From Bryobacterales bacterium KBS 96 (GTDB taxonomy: Bacteria > Acidobacteriota > Terriglobia > Bryobacterales > Bryobacteraceae): DNA of 64,000 nt. The notes under the pieces were generated by a model. That model made no database searches. It was not told the origin of the DNA and saw only the letters and a list, made by a program, of their open reading frames with translations. The stretch lies in NCBI GenBank assembly GCA_000381625.1, contig KB906767.1, positions 3,863,304-3,927,303 of the forward strand, given 5' to 3'. The translations under genes were made by a program, and so were the position numbers. Below are positions 55,349-64,000 of this stretch, piece by piece (the first letter of the stretch is position 1; each line of letters starts with the position of its first letter).

Positions 55349-56026
55349 ATGCGCATTCTGGTAGTGGAAGACGACAGGGACGTGGCCGATTTTGTTTGTC
55401 GCGGACTCGAAGAAGAAGGCAACAGCGTACAGGTGGTCCACGATGGCGGGGCCGCTTTGCAGCAAGCGCTGGCGCACACGTTCGACATCATTGTGCTCGA
55501 CGTAATGCTCCCGTTTCTGGACGGATTTGAAGTCACGCGCCGCCTCCGCTCTCATCGAAATCAGACTCCGGTTCTGCTGCTGACCGCGCGCGACTCGCCG
55601 AAAGATGTAGTGCGAGGCCTCGATGCGGGCGCGGACGATTATCTCGCTAAACCGTTTTCATTCGACGTGCTGCTTGCCCGGATTCGCGCGCGCACACGCG
55701 GTCCCAGCACGGAACATGGCAAGCGGCTTCAGGTTGCGGACCTGGCGTTGGACCCGGAAAGTCATGAGGTATGGCGCGCCGGCGTCGCTATCGCATTGAC
55801 GCGCACCGAATTCGCCATTCTGGAATGTCTGATGAACGCGGCGGGCCGCGTTGTCACGCGTCAGGCGCTGATCGACACGGTCTGGGGGCTCGATCGCGAT
55901 ATCGAAAACAACACGCTCGACGTTTTTATGCGCTTTCTTCGCGCGAAGGTCGATCAAGGCGATCGTCCCCGCCTGATCCAGACGCTTCGAGGCGTCGGCT
56001 ATAGCGTTCGGGAGCAGCAGTTGTGA
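55349..56026 (+). CDS. OmpR-family response regulator
   Basis: 225 residues. Receiver domain with acidic pair Asp8/Asp9, phospho-acceptor Asp51 (IIVLDVMLPF), Thr79 and Lys101; winged-helix DNA-binding domain from about 125 (RTEFAILECLMNAAG ... TLDVFMRFLRAKVDQ). Its stop overlaps the histidine kinase start by 4 bases (56023-56026). Target genes unknown; neighbours on either side are an S9 protein and an unknown family. Confidence 0.96.
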   Translation: MRILVVEDDRDVADFVCRGLEEEGNSVQVVHDGGAALQQALAHTFDIIVLDVMLPFLDGFEVTRRLRSHRNQTPVLLLTARDSPKDVVRGLDAGADDYLAKPFSFDVLLARIRARTRGPSTEHGKRLQVADLALDPESHEVWRAGVAIALTRTEFAILECLMNAAGRVVTRQALIDTVWGLDRDIENNTLDVFMRFLRAKVDQGDRPRLIQTLRGVGYSVREQQL

Positions 56027-57402
56027 ACCTGCGATCTATCGGATTCCGTCTGACGGTCTGGTATTTCGTCAGCCTTTGCATTATCTTTCTGCTGTTCGGT
56101 ATCGGAAGCAAGCTGGCGATGCAGCGCAGCGCCTTTCATGTGGTTGACGGCGAATTGCAAGCTGAGTTGGATGCGGTTACTCATTTTCTGAAGACGGAAG
56201 CACGCGGCCTTACCGCGGCCGATCTCGAGGATGAACTCAGCGAACTCTCGCAAGGAGGAGTCTCCGTTGCGGTTTCCGATCAGACGGGCAGATGGGTTTA
56301 CCGGTCCAGCCTTTTTGTGTCGAACCGTCTTGAAATTCCAAAGAATCCCGATTTGCAGCGCCACACCGTAAAAGGGGCGCGCGACCGCATCCGGATTGCT
56401 TCGACGCGGGTTGTTTCCGATGGCACCTTCTATACAGTCACGGCGGCGTACTCGATGCATGAGTTCAATCGATCGATCGAGCACTTCGAATCCGTATTGC
56501 TGATCTCAATGCCGGTTGCGCTGTTCCTGGCGAGCCTGGGAGGCTACTTGTTCAGCCGCCGCGCGCTCAATCCCGTGAACCGCATCATCCTCGGCGCACA
56601 ATCCATCAGCTTGCGTAACCTATCCGCACGGCTCGCCGTGCCTCGCACGGGCGACGAGCTGCAACGCTTATCCGAAACAATTAATCAGATGCTGGAGCGT
56701 ATCGAAAGATCGGTCCAGCAGATACATCAATTCACTGCCGACGCTTCGCATGAGCTCCGGGCGCCCCTGACACTCATGCGAACGGCAGCCGAGTTTTCCC
56801 TTCGAAGAGAGCGCAGTCGCGAGGAGCTGGCCGACGCTCTTTCCAAGATCCTTCGCGAGTCGGAGCGAATGTCGCGGCTGATCGACAGCCTGCTGCTGCT
56901 CGCGCGTACCGATGCCGGTGTCGACGACGTGCATTGGGAGCATCTCAACTTGGCCGGTCCCGTGCAGGAGGCCGCCGAGCAGGCTCGCGTGCTGGCACAG
57001 GCGCGTGAAATCGATTACGAGATCCTGCTCCCCGCCGAACCGGTTCCGGTGTCAGGCGATCCCGATGCTCTACGGCGTGTCGTATTCATCCTGATCGATA
57101 ACGCTATTAAATACACGCCATCGGGTGGCGCGGTTTCGGTAAAGCTGAGCCAGCGAAACGGGCACGCCGCGGTTGCGGTCGAAGATACGGGCATCGGCAT
57201 CGCGGAAAAGGATATCGCCCGGGTATTCGACCGGTTTTGGCGCGCCGACAAAGTGAGATCGAGAAGCGAAGGCGGAGTGGGGCTGGGGCTCTCCATTGCG
57301 GAAACCATCACGCGTCTTCATCGAGGAGCGATTGAGCTGTCGAGCAAACCGGGCCGCGGATCTATCTTCACCGTGGTTCTGCCGGGAGATGAACGTAATT
57401 AG
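56023..57402 (+). CDS. Sensor histidine kinase
   Basis: 459 residues: first helix (LTVWYFVSLCIIFLLFGIG), periplasmic sensor region to about 155, second helix (LLISMPVALFLASLGGYLF), HAMP linker, dimerisation/phosphoacceptor His243 in FTADASHELRAPLTLM, and catalytic domain with N box (DNAIKYTPSGG), DTGIGI and the GVGLGLSI loop. Pairs with the upstream response regulator. GTG start; translationally coupled. Its stop overlaps the convergent S9 gene's stop as TTAG. Confidence 0.95.
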   Translation: MNLRSIGFRLTVWYFVSLCIIFLLFGIGSKLAMQRSAFHVVDGELQAELDAVTHFLKTEARGLTAADLEDELSELSQGGVSVAVSDQTGRWVYRSSLFVSNRLEIPKNPDLQRHTVKGARDRIRIASTRVVSDGTFYTVTAAYSMHEFNRSIEHFESVLLISMPVALFLASLGGYLFSRRALNPVNRIILGAQSISLRNLSARLAVPRTGDELQRLSETINQMLERIERSVQQIHQFTADASHELRAPLTLMRTAAEFSLRRERSREELADALSKILRESERMSRLIDSLLLLARTDAGVDDVHWEHLNLAGPVQEAAEQARVLAQAREIDYEILLPAEPVPVSGDPDALRRVVFILIDNAIKYTPSGGAVSVKLSQRNGHAAVAVEDTGIGIAEKDIARVFDRFWRADKVRSRSEGGVGLGLSIAETITRLHRGAIELSSKPGRGSIFTVVLPGDERN

Positions 57403-59534
57403 TTTAGGCCCGTCTCTTTGAGATTTTCGACAAAGAACTCGGTGACCCGGCGAAACAATAGCGTCAGCGCCGCTGGGTCCGTGATACCCTCCGGCTGTCC
57501 GGGAAAAGTAACGATCTCTGCATATCTCCCGGCATCGGTCAACGCACTCTGAAGCGCGAGCGTATTCGCAAAGTGGATGTCCTCGTCTCCCGTGCTTGTG
57601 GCAACCAGAAGTTTGCCTTGAAGCTGCATCGCGGTGGTGACCGGAGACGATTCCTGATATTCCTCGGAATTGGTTTTCGGCGGCCCAAGATAGCGCTCCG
57701 CGTATGCCGAGCGATAGAGAAGCCAGTTGGAAATGGGAGACTGCGCGAATCCTGCTTTGAAATCCTGAGGATCTTTAAACATGGCGTGGAGCGCGAGTTG
57801 GCCTCCATAATTCATTCCCCAAACGCCGATGCGGGACGCATCGACATAAGGAAGCCCGCGCAGGTAGGCGACGCCGTCGCGCTGATCCGAGATCTCCTGG
57901 GCTCCGAAGCGATAGTGAACGGGCTCTTCGAATAAGTGGCCGTGTCCGCCCGAGCCCCGGTTGTCCACCGCGAAAATGAGGAAGCCCTTCTCTGCCATCA
58001 TTTCGTGCCAGAGCGAAATCCACCCGTCCCAGGCATTGCGGACGGCCTGCTGCCGCGGCGCGCCATTCATGAAAACGATGACTGGATATTTGCGGCCCGG
58101 ATTGAAACCGACGGGCTTGATCATCATGGCGTCCAGCGTCGCGTCATCGTGAGTCGTGATCGTCAGAAACTCTACGGGAGATCTGCCATAAGATGAAAGC
58201 CCAGTGGTCTCGTTTGAGTTGATGGCCGCTATCGTCGAGCCGTCCGCGCGCATCAGGTCCTGGCGAGGCGGCGCCATCGCGTTGGAATAGGTATCGACAA
58301 ACGCCTGCCCGCGCGGTGAGATCTTCACGCTATGCCAGCCAGCGGCGTGCGTGATGCGCTTCAATCCCGAGCCGTCGATGCCAATGCGATACAAGTGCCG
58401 CTCGGCAGGAGATTTCTCCGTCGCGGTGAAGTAAATGGACTGGCCGGATTCATCAATGACCGCTATTTGGCACACCTCCCAATGGCCACGAGTGAGTTGG
58501 CGTATTTCGCGCCCCTCGATGTCATAGAGATAGAGATGACGGTATCCGCTGCGTTCGCTCGACCAGAGAAACCGGTGGCCGTCGCGAAAGAAATAGGGCC
58601 CCTCGTTCACATTGATCCAATAAGGATCGCTTTCGGTGAGAATGGTTCGCGAACGGCCGGTTGCGGCGCTGGCAATCAGTAAATCGAGCTTCGTTTGAGC
58701 CCGGCTCATGCGCTCAATTGCAAGGTGCTTACTGTCCGGCATCCATCGGACGCGCGGCACATAAACGTCGCTGTCTCCGCCGGTGTCCATGCGACTCAGT
58801 TCATGCCCCGCTATCTTCGCCACGAACACTCGTACAACCGGGTTTGCCCCACCCGCTTCGGGATACTGTTGCCACAGCACTCCAGCAGGGCGCTTCAAAA
58901 GCTCAGGAATCGGATATTTTGAAACGGCTCGATCGTCGATCTCCAGATAGGCGATTGCAGAGGAGTCCGGCGCCCACCAGTAAGCTGTCTTCAATCCGAA
59001 TTCATGAGAATACAGCCAATCAGGTTCTCCCGTGTGGAGTTGTTCATTGCCGCCCTTCGTGAGCGCCGTGACGGACCCATTGGCGAGATTCATCAGCCAT
59101 AGGTTGTGCCCACGCACGAAGCTGACCCAATGCCCGTCGGGAGAGAACTGAGCGCCGGAGATTGCATCCGTTCCGGTGATGACATTTCTCGATAAGCCGC
59201 TTTTCAGATCGAGCAGGGTGAGGGAAGTACTGGCGCCAAGCAGAAGCCTGCCTCCATCCGGAGCCCAGCGGAACGTCAACTGCGTTTCTGGGTTACCGGC
59301 TCCCGCTTGGAGCTTCAATTTGCCGGCCGGGACAAGCAACCGCCGCGCGCCTGTGGTTGCGTTCATCGCCCAAAGCGAACGCTCGCGATCCGCGCCCGCT
59401 CCGCTCGCTTCGAGGTAAGCGAGCTGCTGTCCATCGGCGCTCCATTCGAAGTCCGGGCTTACATGCCCACTCAGGCTGGGCTCCGCGAAAATCCGCTCCA
59501 CCGTGAGCGCCTTATTTGGCGCAATGGCCTGCAT
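57399..59534 (-). CDS. Dipeptidyl-peptidase IV-like S9 protein with altered active site
   Basis: 711 residues from the first canonical ATG. Beta-propeller N-terminus (ALTVERIFAEPSLSG ... WSADGQQLAYLE) and an alpha/beta-hydrolase C-terminus. The nucleophile motif, normally GWSYGG, is GMNYGG, so Ser is Asn575; the catalytic His is replaced by Glu682 in FPGQPEGI; Asp650 (TGDEDIHF) is kept. The enzyme should therefore not cleave peptides. A signal-peptide-like stretch (FGGFAWAWIPFAFPLACAA) lies in frame upstream of the ATG without any ATG/GTG/TTG; CTG at 59633, 8 bases after AGGAG, would include it. Confidence 0.85.
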   Translation of the reverse strand: MQAIAPNKALTVERIFAEPSLSGHVSPDFEWSADGQQLAYLEASGAGADRERSLWAMNATTGARRLLVPAGKLKLQAGAGNPETQLTFRWAPDGGRLLLGASTSLTLLDLKSGLSRNVITGTDAISGAQFSPDGHWVSFVRGHNLWLMNLANGSVTALTKGGNEQLHTGEPDWLYSHEFGLKTAYWWAPDSSAIAYLEIDDRAVSKYPIPELLKRPAGVLWQQYPEAGGANPVVRVFVAKIAGHELSRMDTGGDSDVYVPRVRWMPDSKHLAIERMSRAQTKLDLLIASAATGRSRTILTESDPYWINVNEGPYFFRDGHRFLWSSERSGYRHLYLYDIEGREIRQLTRGHWEVCQIAVIDESGQSIYFTATEKSPAERHLYRIGIDGSGLKRITHAAGWHSVKISPRGQAFVDTYSNAMAPPRQDLMRADGSTIAAINSNETTGLSSYGRSPVEFLTITTHDDATLDAMMIKPVGFNPGRKYPVIVFMNGAPRQQAVRNAWDGWISLWHEMMAEKGFLIFAVDNRGSGGHGHLFEEPVHYRFGAQEISDQRDGVAYLRGLPYVDASRIGVWGMNYGGQLALHAMFKDPQDFKAGFAQSPISNWLLYRSAYAERYLGPPKTNSEEYQESSPVTTAMQLQGKLLVATSTGDEDIHFANTLALQSALTDAGRYAEIVTFPGQPEGITDPAALTLLFRRVTEFFVENLKETGLN

Positions 59535-59611
59535 TGCCGCGCACGCAAGCGGGAAAGCGAATGGAATCCATGCCCAAGCGAAACCGCCGAATCGCCGGCG
59601 AGCCGTCCGGA

Positions 59612-62600
59612 TTAAGGCGTTGCGAAGGTCCAGGTGAGGATCTCCTGGTTCGCAACGAGGCTGCCGGTGCCGCCCGTGAAGCCGGCGAATGCCGTGTTCG
59701 CGCCAACAAGTGACGGTATATTGACGGGCCAGCTTGTCGAGTAACTCGCGTTGGTAACGGTATCCGTGATAGTCATGGCGAGAGTTGTACCGTTATAGGT
59801 CATGTGCACGGACATTGTATCCCCGCTATGCAGATTGATGCCGGTGTTCGTGAGATCGATGGCCGGTAGCGTGGGCGTCGCGCCGTTCGTGTAGAGGCCC
59901 GTCGAATTGCCGCCTTCACCGCCGTTATTGTAGAGATCGAACTTGACGGCGATGCTTTTCCCGATTCCGCCCGTTCCGCCGGTGTGATCCGGACCGTAGC
60001 CGAGGCCGCCGCCTGCCGGACCAAGCGCGGTTGGACTGTTTCCCTGTATGGTAAACGTAAATCCGTCCGCGGTGGCGTTAGTTAGCTGGAATGTAAAGTT
60101 ATTCGTGAACGACTGCACGTTCAGAGGCGTGCTGTAGAACGCGCTGCCAGCTTGGTAACCCGCATTCGTAATTCGGAGTTTGGATCCGTCGAGCGCGGCG
60201 GATCCATTAAACGCAACCGATCCCGTGGCGCCGGCGAAGCCGCTTCCGAAATTCGCGCCGCCGCTTTGGGTCGAACCGGAACTCGAAAAGCTCCAACTTT
60301 GGACCTCCTGGTCGGCCGTTAAGCCGCCCGTGCCGCCCGTAAAGCCGGCATACGCCGTGTTTCCGCCGACGATCGCCGGTATATTGACGGGCCAGGACGT
60401 CTGAAAACGGGCGTTCGTCACGGTATCCGTAATGGTCATCGCGAGATTCGTGCCGTCATAGGTAATGTGAACGGACATCAAATCTCCGCTATGCAGATTA
60501 ACTCCCGAGCTAGTCAGATCCGTCGACGGTATGGTGGGCGAGGCGCCATTCGTGTACAAGCCGGTTGAATCGTTGCCTTCACCCGAATTGTTATACAGGT
60601 CGAATTTAATCGCGATACTCTTGGGTATCCCGCCCGTCGGGCCTGTAGGGTCGGGGCCATAACCCAGGCCGCCGCCCGACGGACCAAGCGCTGTGGGCGC
60701 GTTGCCCTGAATGGTGAACGTGAAGCCGTCCGCGTTCGGGTTAAGAAGCTGTAGAGCAAAATCGGTTGTAAACGATTGAACGTTCACAGGCGTGTTATAG
60801 AACGCGCTGCCTGCCTGGTTGGTTCCGCCGTTCGTTATCTGTAGCCGGGAACCATTCAGGGCAGCCGAACCATTGAACGTGAATAAGCTGGCGGCTCCGC
60901 TGAATCCGTTCGAAAAGTCAATGCCTCCCTGGCTGAGCTGAATCGTGTATGTCGCCGACGCGACTCCGCTATTCGCCAAACCGGTTTCGACTGCAATGGC
61001 CTTCATCGTTGTAGTTGCGGCGATCATGATCGGGCCAGTGTAGGGCGTGGACGATTTGGTCGGCGTAGTGCCGTCCAGTGTGTAGAAGATAGATGCGCCA
61101 GCCGTGGCATCCGAGATTGTCACGGATTGCGGCGTCGTATAGGTCCCCGCGGCCGGACTGAAAACCGGAGTCGCCACGGCCGTTGTTCCGCCGGTGCTGT
61201 TGAATGTCCACGACAGGATCTCCTGGTTTGCAGTCTGAGCGCCGGAGCCGCCCGTGAAGCCTATGTATGCCGTGTTCGAACCAACCACTGACGGAATGTT
61301 GATCGGCCAGCTTATGGAGTAACTCGCATTGGTTACGGTATCGGTTATCGTCATCGCGAGCGTCGTTCCGTCATAGGTCATATGGACGGACATCGTGTCG
61401 CCGCTGTGCAGGTTGATCCCGGTATTCGTTAAATCCGTGGAAGGCAGCGTTGGCGATGCGCCGTTGGTATACAGACCTGTTGAATCGGAACCTTCGCCCG
61501 CATTGCTGTATAGGTCGAATTTCACCGCCAGGCTGTTCGCGATTCCGCCTGTGCCGCCGGCGTGATCGGGACCGTAGCCTAGTCCTCCGCCTCCGGGACC
61601 AAGCGCCTGCGGACTGTTGTTCTGTATCGTAAAGGTAAAGCCGTCGGCCCCGGCGTTCGTCAACTTGAATGCGAACGTGCTGTCAAACGATTGAATGCTA
61701 ACCGGAGTGCCAAAAAACGCGCTCCCCCGTACATTCATGCCGCCATTCGTTATTTGCAGGCGCGACCCATCCAACTGGGATATGCCGTTAAATGCCATCG
61801 AGCCCGCGGCGCCGGTGAAGCCACTTGCGAAGTTAATTCCAGACGAAGTCGATTGATTCGAATAGCTGGCTGTTCCGACCGCGCTATTCGCGAACCCGCT
61901 CGCGGCCGCAATCGCTTGGATGGTTGTCGCGGAAGCGATTGTGATCGGCCCCGTGTACACGGTCGAGGATGTGCTGGGCGGCGTGCCGTTCAGCGTATAG
62001 TAGATGGTCGCGTTCGGCGCCGTATCCAAAATGGACACCGATTGCGGCAGCGTATATGTGCCTGACGCGGGAGAAAATGTTGGCGTAGCCGCTTGCACGG
62101 TGTACGTTGCGCTGGCGACGGCGCTGCTGCTCATATTTGCCGCAGTCGCGATCGCGTTGATCGTGGTGGAACCGCTCAACGCGATGGGCCCTGTGTACTG
62201 GGTGGATGAACTGGTCGGTGTGCTACCGTCCGTCGTATAGAAGATGGAGGCCCCCGGCGTTGCGTCCGTGATAGTCACTGACTGCGGCAGCGTGTATGTG
62301 CCCGCGCCCGGACTCAGAACGGGCGTCGCCGCGCTTTGCAGGGCGCTTGTACTCACAAACGTCCAGGTCAGGATCTCCTGCGTGGCGGTTAAACCGCCTG
62401 TGCCGCCCGTAAATCCGATATAAGCGGAGTTGCCGCGCACTATCGACGGAATATCGACTGCCCAGCCGTTCGTGTACGTAGCGTTCGTGACCGTGTCGGT
62501 AAGAGCCATCGTAAGGTTTGTGCCGTCGTAGGCCATGTGGACGCTCATTGTGTGCCCGCTGTGCAGGTCGATTCCGGTCTTGCTCAAATCGATCGACGGA

Positions 62601-64000
62601 ATTGTAGGAGACGCGCCGTTCGTGTAAAGTCCAGTGGAATCCGTGCCCTCTCCGGAGTTGTTGTACAGGTCGAATTTGACGGCAATGCTCTTTGCAATAC
62701 CGGCGACGCCGTTCGGTGTATCGGGACCATACCCCAGTCCACCTCCCGACTGTCCCATTGATGTGGGAGTCTTGTTCTGGATAGTGAATGTCATGCCGTC
62801 GGCTGACGCGTTGGTCAACTGGAACGTAAAATCCGTTGTGAACGACTGGATGTTGATCGGGGTATTGTAGAAGGCGCTGGCCGCCTGATTTAGGCCGCCT
62901 GTCGTCAGTTCAAGCCGTGACCCATGCAGCACGGTGGTCCCGTTGAAGGCCATGGTGCTCGAGGCATTTGCAAAGCCGTTGCCGAAATTAATGCCGGAGC
63001 CTCCTACTTGGATAAAATATGCGGCCGATGCGGCAGGGCTGTTCGTCAGACCCGCTGCGGCGCCTATCGCCTTCACTGTGGTTGTCGAACTCACGGTGAT
63101 GGGCCCGGAGTAGAGCTTGGATGAAGTTGTTGGAGTGCTGCCGTCCAGCGTGTAATAGATTGTGGTGTTCGGAGTCGTATCGGAAATCGTAACCTGCTGG
63201 ACCGACGTATAGTTGCCGGCGGCGGGCGAAAACGTGGGTGTGGCGACCTGCGTCGAAAGCGTATAGGTGGCTGAACTGAACGGACTCGGCAGAAAGCCCG
63301 TTGCGCTTGCAAATGCATTGATCGTGGTGGTTGAATCCACCGTGACGGGACCGGTGTACGGAGTCGAGGCTTCGGTCGGATTGCTTCCGTCGGTAGTGTA
63401 GTAAATGGTTGCCCCTGGCGTGGCATCGCTGATTGTCACCGACAGAGTGCCGCTAAACGATTTGCTCGCCGGGCTAAATTCCGGAGCCGCGGCTTGCACT
63501 TGCCCGTTCAGCGGGCCGTAAACGCTGACCTGGTATTGCGCGCCCACGTATACCTTGCCGTTAACGACCGTCGGAACGGTGAATTTCACGGCGTTCCCGG
63601 GATTGTCACGCGTAAGATTTTGACTGCTTGAATACAATGTCGTGGCTACGTTAGTCGCATCGTGCGCCATGAGAATCGCCGGAGCGTTGGTGCTGTAGCC
63701 ATCGCTCTGAATGGTCCATACGATGCCGTTTTTCGTCCCGTTTGCCGATATGCTCGGAGTCGAACCCGGAAAGCCGGACACTTCTTGGGAAACCGAAGTG
63801 GGGGTGGAGGAGAGTTTGCCGTTGATGAAAGAGAACGCCTTTAGCCGATCGTTCCTGCCCCACAGATACACATTGTTATTCCAGTAGGCAGGTACGCTCC
63901 AGAGCCCGCCCGTTTGTCCGCTCAATTCCTGCACGATGTTGTCGGTCGCGTTATACCCGCCCATTGTGTCGCGGTCGACAAGATAGATAATGCCCTGTTT
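59612..64000 (-). CDS. Very large modular surface protein with L-type-lectin-like and chitobiase-C-like domains (5'-truncated by window edge)
   Basis: At least 1,460 residues; the frame is still open at base 64000. The visible N-terminal part is a PQQ-like propeller end (IIYLVDRDTMGGYN, then VYVGAQYQVSVYG). Then: chitobiase/HexA-C-type Ig domains A and B (about 63495-63012), lectin-like domain 1 (62999-62340), domains C and D (62335-61860), lectin 2 (61840-61190), domain E (61178-60940), lectin 3 (60925-60285) and lectin 4 (60265-59615). Lectin copies share FTIQGNSPTALGPAGGGLGYG-type and SGEGNDSTGLYTNGASPT blocks. Ser/Thr-rich. Probably secreted or cell-surface and sugar-binding. Confidence 0.85.
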   Translation of the reverse strand, partial: KQGIIYLVDRDTMGGYNATDNIVQELSGQTGGLWSVPAYWNNNVYLWGRNDRLKAFSFINGKLSSTPTSVSQEVSGFPGSTPSISANGTKNGIVWTIQSDGYSTNAPAILMAHDATNVATTLYSSSQNLTRDNPGNAVKFTVPTVVNGKVYVGAQYQVSVYGPLNGQVQAAAPEFSPASKSFSGTLSVTISDATPGATIYYTTDGSNPTEASTPYTGPVTVDSTTTINAFASATGFLPSPFSSATYTLSTQVATPTFSPAAGNYTSVQQVTISDTTPNTTIYYTLDGSTPTTSSKLYSGPITVSSTTTVKAIGAAAGLTNSPAASAAYFIQVGGSGINFGNGFANASSTMAFNGTTVLHGSRLELTTGGLNQAASAFYNTPINIQSFTTDFTFQLTNASADGMTFTIQNKTPTSMGQSGGGLGYGPDTPNGVAGIAKSIAVKFDLYNNSGEGTDSTGLYTNGASPTIPSIDLSKTGIDLHSGHTMSVHMAYDGTNLTMALTDTVTNATYTNGWAVDIPSIVRGNSAYIGFTGGTGGLTATQEILTWTFVSTSALQSAATPVLSPGAGTYTLPQSVTITDATPGASIFYTTDGSTPTSSSTQYTGPIALSGSTTINAIATAANMSSSAVASATYTVQAATPTFSPASGTYTLPQSVSILDTAPNATIYYTLNGTPPSTSSTVYTGPITIASATTIQAIAAASGFANSAVGTASYSNQSTSSGINFASGFTGAAGSMAFNGISQLDGSRLQITNGGMNVRGSAFFGTPVSIQSFDSTFAFKLTNAGADGFTFTIQNNSPQALGPGGGGLGYGPDHAGGTGGIANSLAVKFDLYSNAGEGSDSTGLYTNGASPTLPSTDLTNTGINLHSGDTMSVHMTYDGTTLAMTITDTVTNASYSISWPINIPSVVGSNTAYIGFTGGSGAQTANQEILSWTFNSTGGTTAVATPVFSPAAGTYTTPQSVTISDATAGASIFYTLDGTTPTKSSTPYTGPIMIAATTTMKAIAVETGLANSGVASATYTIQLSQGGIDFSNGFSGAASLFTFNGSAALNGSRLQITNGGTNQAGSAFYNTPVNVQSFTTDFALQLLNPNADGFTFTIQGNAPTALGPSGGGLGYGPDPTGPTGGIPKSIAIKFDLYNNSGEGNDSTGLYTNGASPTIPSTDLTSSGVNLHSGDLMSVHITYDGTNLAMTITDTVTNARFQTSWPVNIPAIVGGNTAYAGFTGGTGGLTADQEVQSWSFSSSGSTQSGGANFGSGFAGATGSVAFNGSAALDGSKLRITNAGYQAGSAFYSTPLNVQSFTNNFTFQLTNATADGFTFTIQGNSPTALGPAGGGLGYGPDHTGGTGGIGKSIAVKFDLYNNGGEGGNSTGLYTNGATPTLPAIDLTNTGINLHSGDTMSVHMTYNGTTLAMTITDTVTNASYSTSWPVNIPSLVGANTAFAGFTGGTGSLVANQEILTWTFATP

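Noticed and set aside
1-64000. tRNA, rRNA, CRISPR array, insertion sequence or prophage
   Set aside because: Scanned the intergenic stretches; no cloverleaf with tRNA-type invariant bases, no direct-repeat/spacer array, and no transposase or phage genes were recognised.

Overview
The window looks like part of an Acidobacteriota chromosome, most likely a Bryobacterales / Candidatus Solibacter-type soil bacterium. This is inferred from the FtsX/MacB-type (ADOP-like) permease at the left edge, roughly 58-60% GC with heavy use of GTG/TTG starts, a member of the 'SGPRT-EEGK' family of unknown proteins, S9 peptidases, Rhs debris and several kinds of structured intergenic repeat. I see no rRNA, tRNA, CRISPR array, complete insertion sequence or phage.

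Layout. 0-5.3 kb: the end of an ABC permease, an ErpA/IscA-type Fe-S protein, then two converging ECF sigma/anti-sigma operons. 5.4-17.1 kb: housekeeping genes (thrS with a translationally coupled hpnI-like glycosyltransferase, metK, tig, ald), a peptidoglycan-binding protein, an M20 peptidase coupled to a DMT transporter, and a DegP protease. 17.2-20.8 kb: a four-gene, overlapping operon matching trans-4-hydroxy-L-proline catabolism (epimerase plus three-subunit D-hydroxyproline dehydrogenase). 20.8-22.2 kb: a lipoprotein, a small membrane ORF behind a perfect 22-bp palindrome, and a two-helix membrane protein. 22.4-26.2 kb: nucleoside salvage (PNP, NupC, pyrimidine-nucleoside phosphorylase). 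26.3-29.3 kb: a REP-like array, then a zinc metallopeptidase / ATP-grasp ligase pair and a HAD phosphatase. 29.4-36.3 kb: pectin/uronate use (sugar isomerase-like protein, GH28, MFS uronate transporter, uronate isomerase, divergent LacI regulator with a candidate operator).

36.4-51 kb: DUF72, a Tat-exported molybdopterin oxidoreductase with its cytochrome b, manC, an unpaired DUF433 gene, a lone nuoA, cysE, an adenosine deaminase-family gene, glgB, a PYROXD2-like oxidoreductase, a PAP2-type protein, gnd-zwf (oxidative pentose phosphate) and mgtE. 51-54.3 kb: an eroded Rhs locus with a frameshifted Rhs 3' end, a probable immunity gene and further Rhs debris. 54.4-64 kb: a protein of the SGPRT family, an OmpR-type two-component system, a DPP IV-like S9 protein that has lost two of three catalytic residues, and a very large secreted-looking protein with four lectin-like and five chitobiase-C-like domains that runs off the right edge.

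Points most worth following: the S9 pseudoenzyme with a possible CTG start; the cloverleaf repeat at 11.3 kb; the metallopeptidase/ATP-grasp pair; the palindrome plus 49-codon membrane ORF at 21.7 kb; the decayed Rhs toxin-tip/immunity cassette; and the modular lectin protein.
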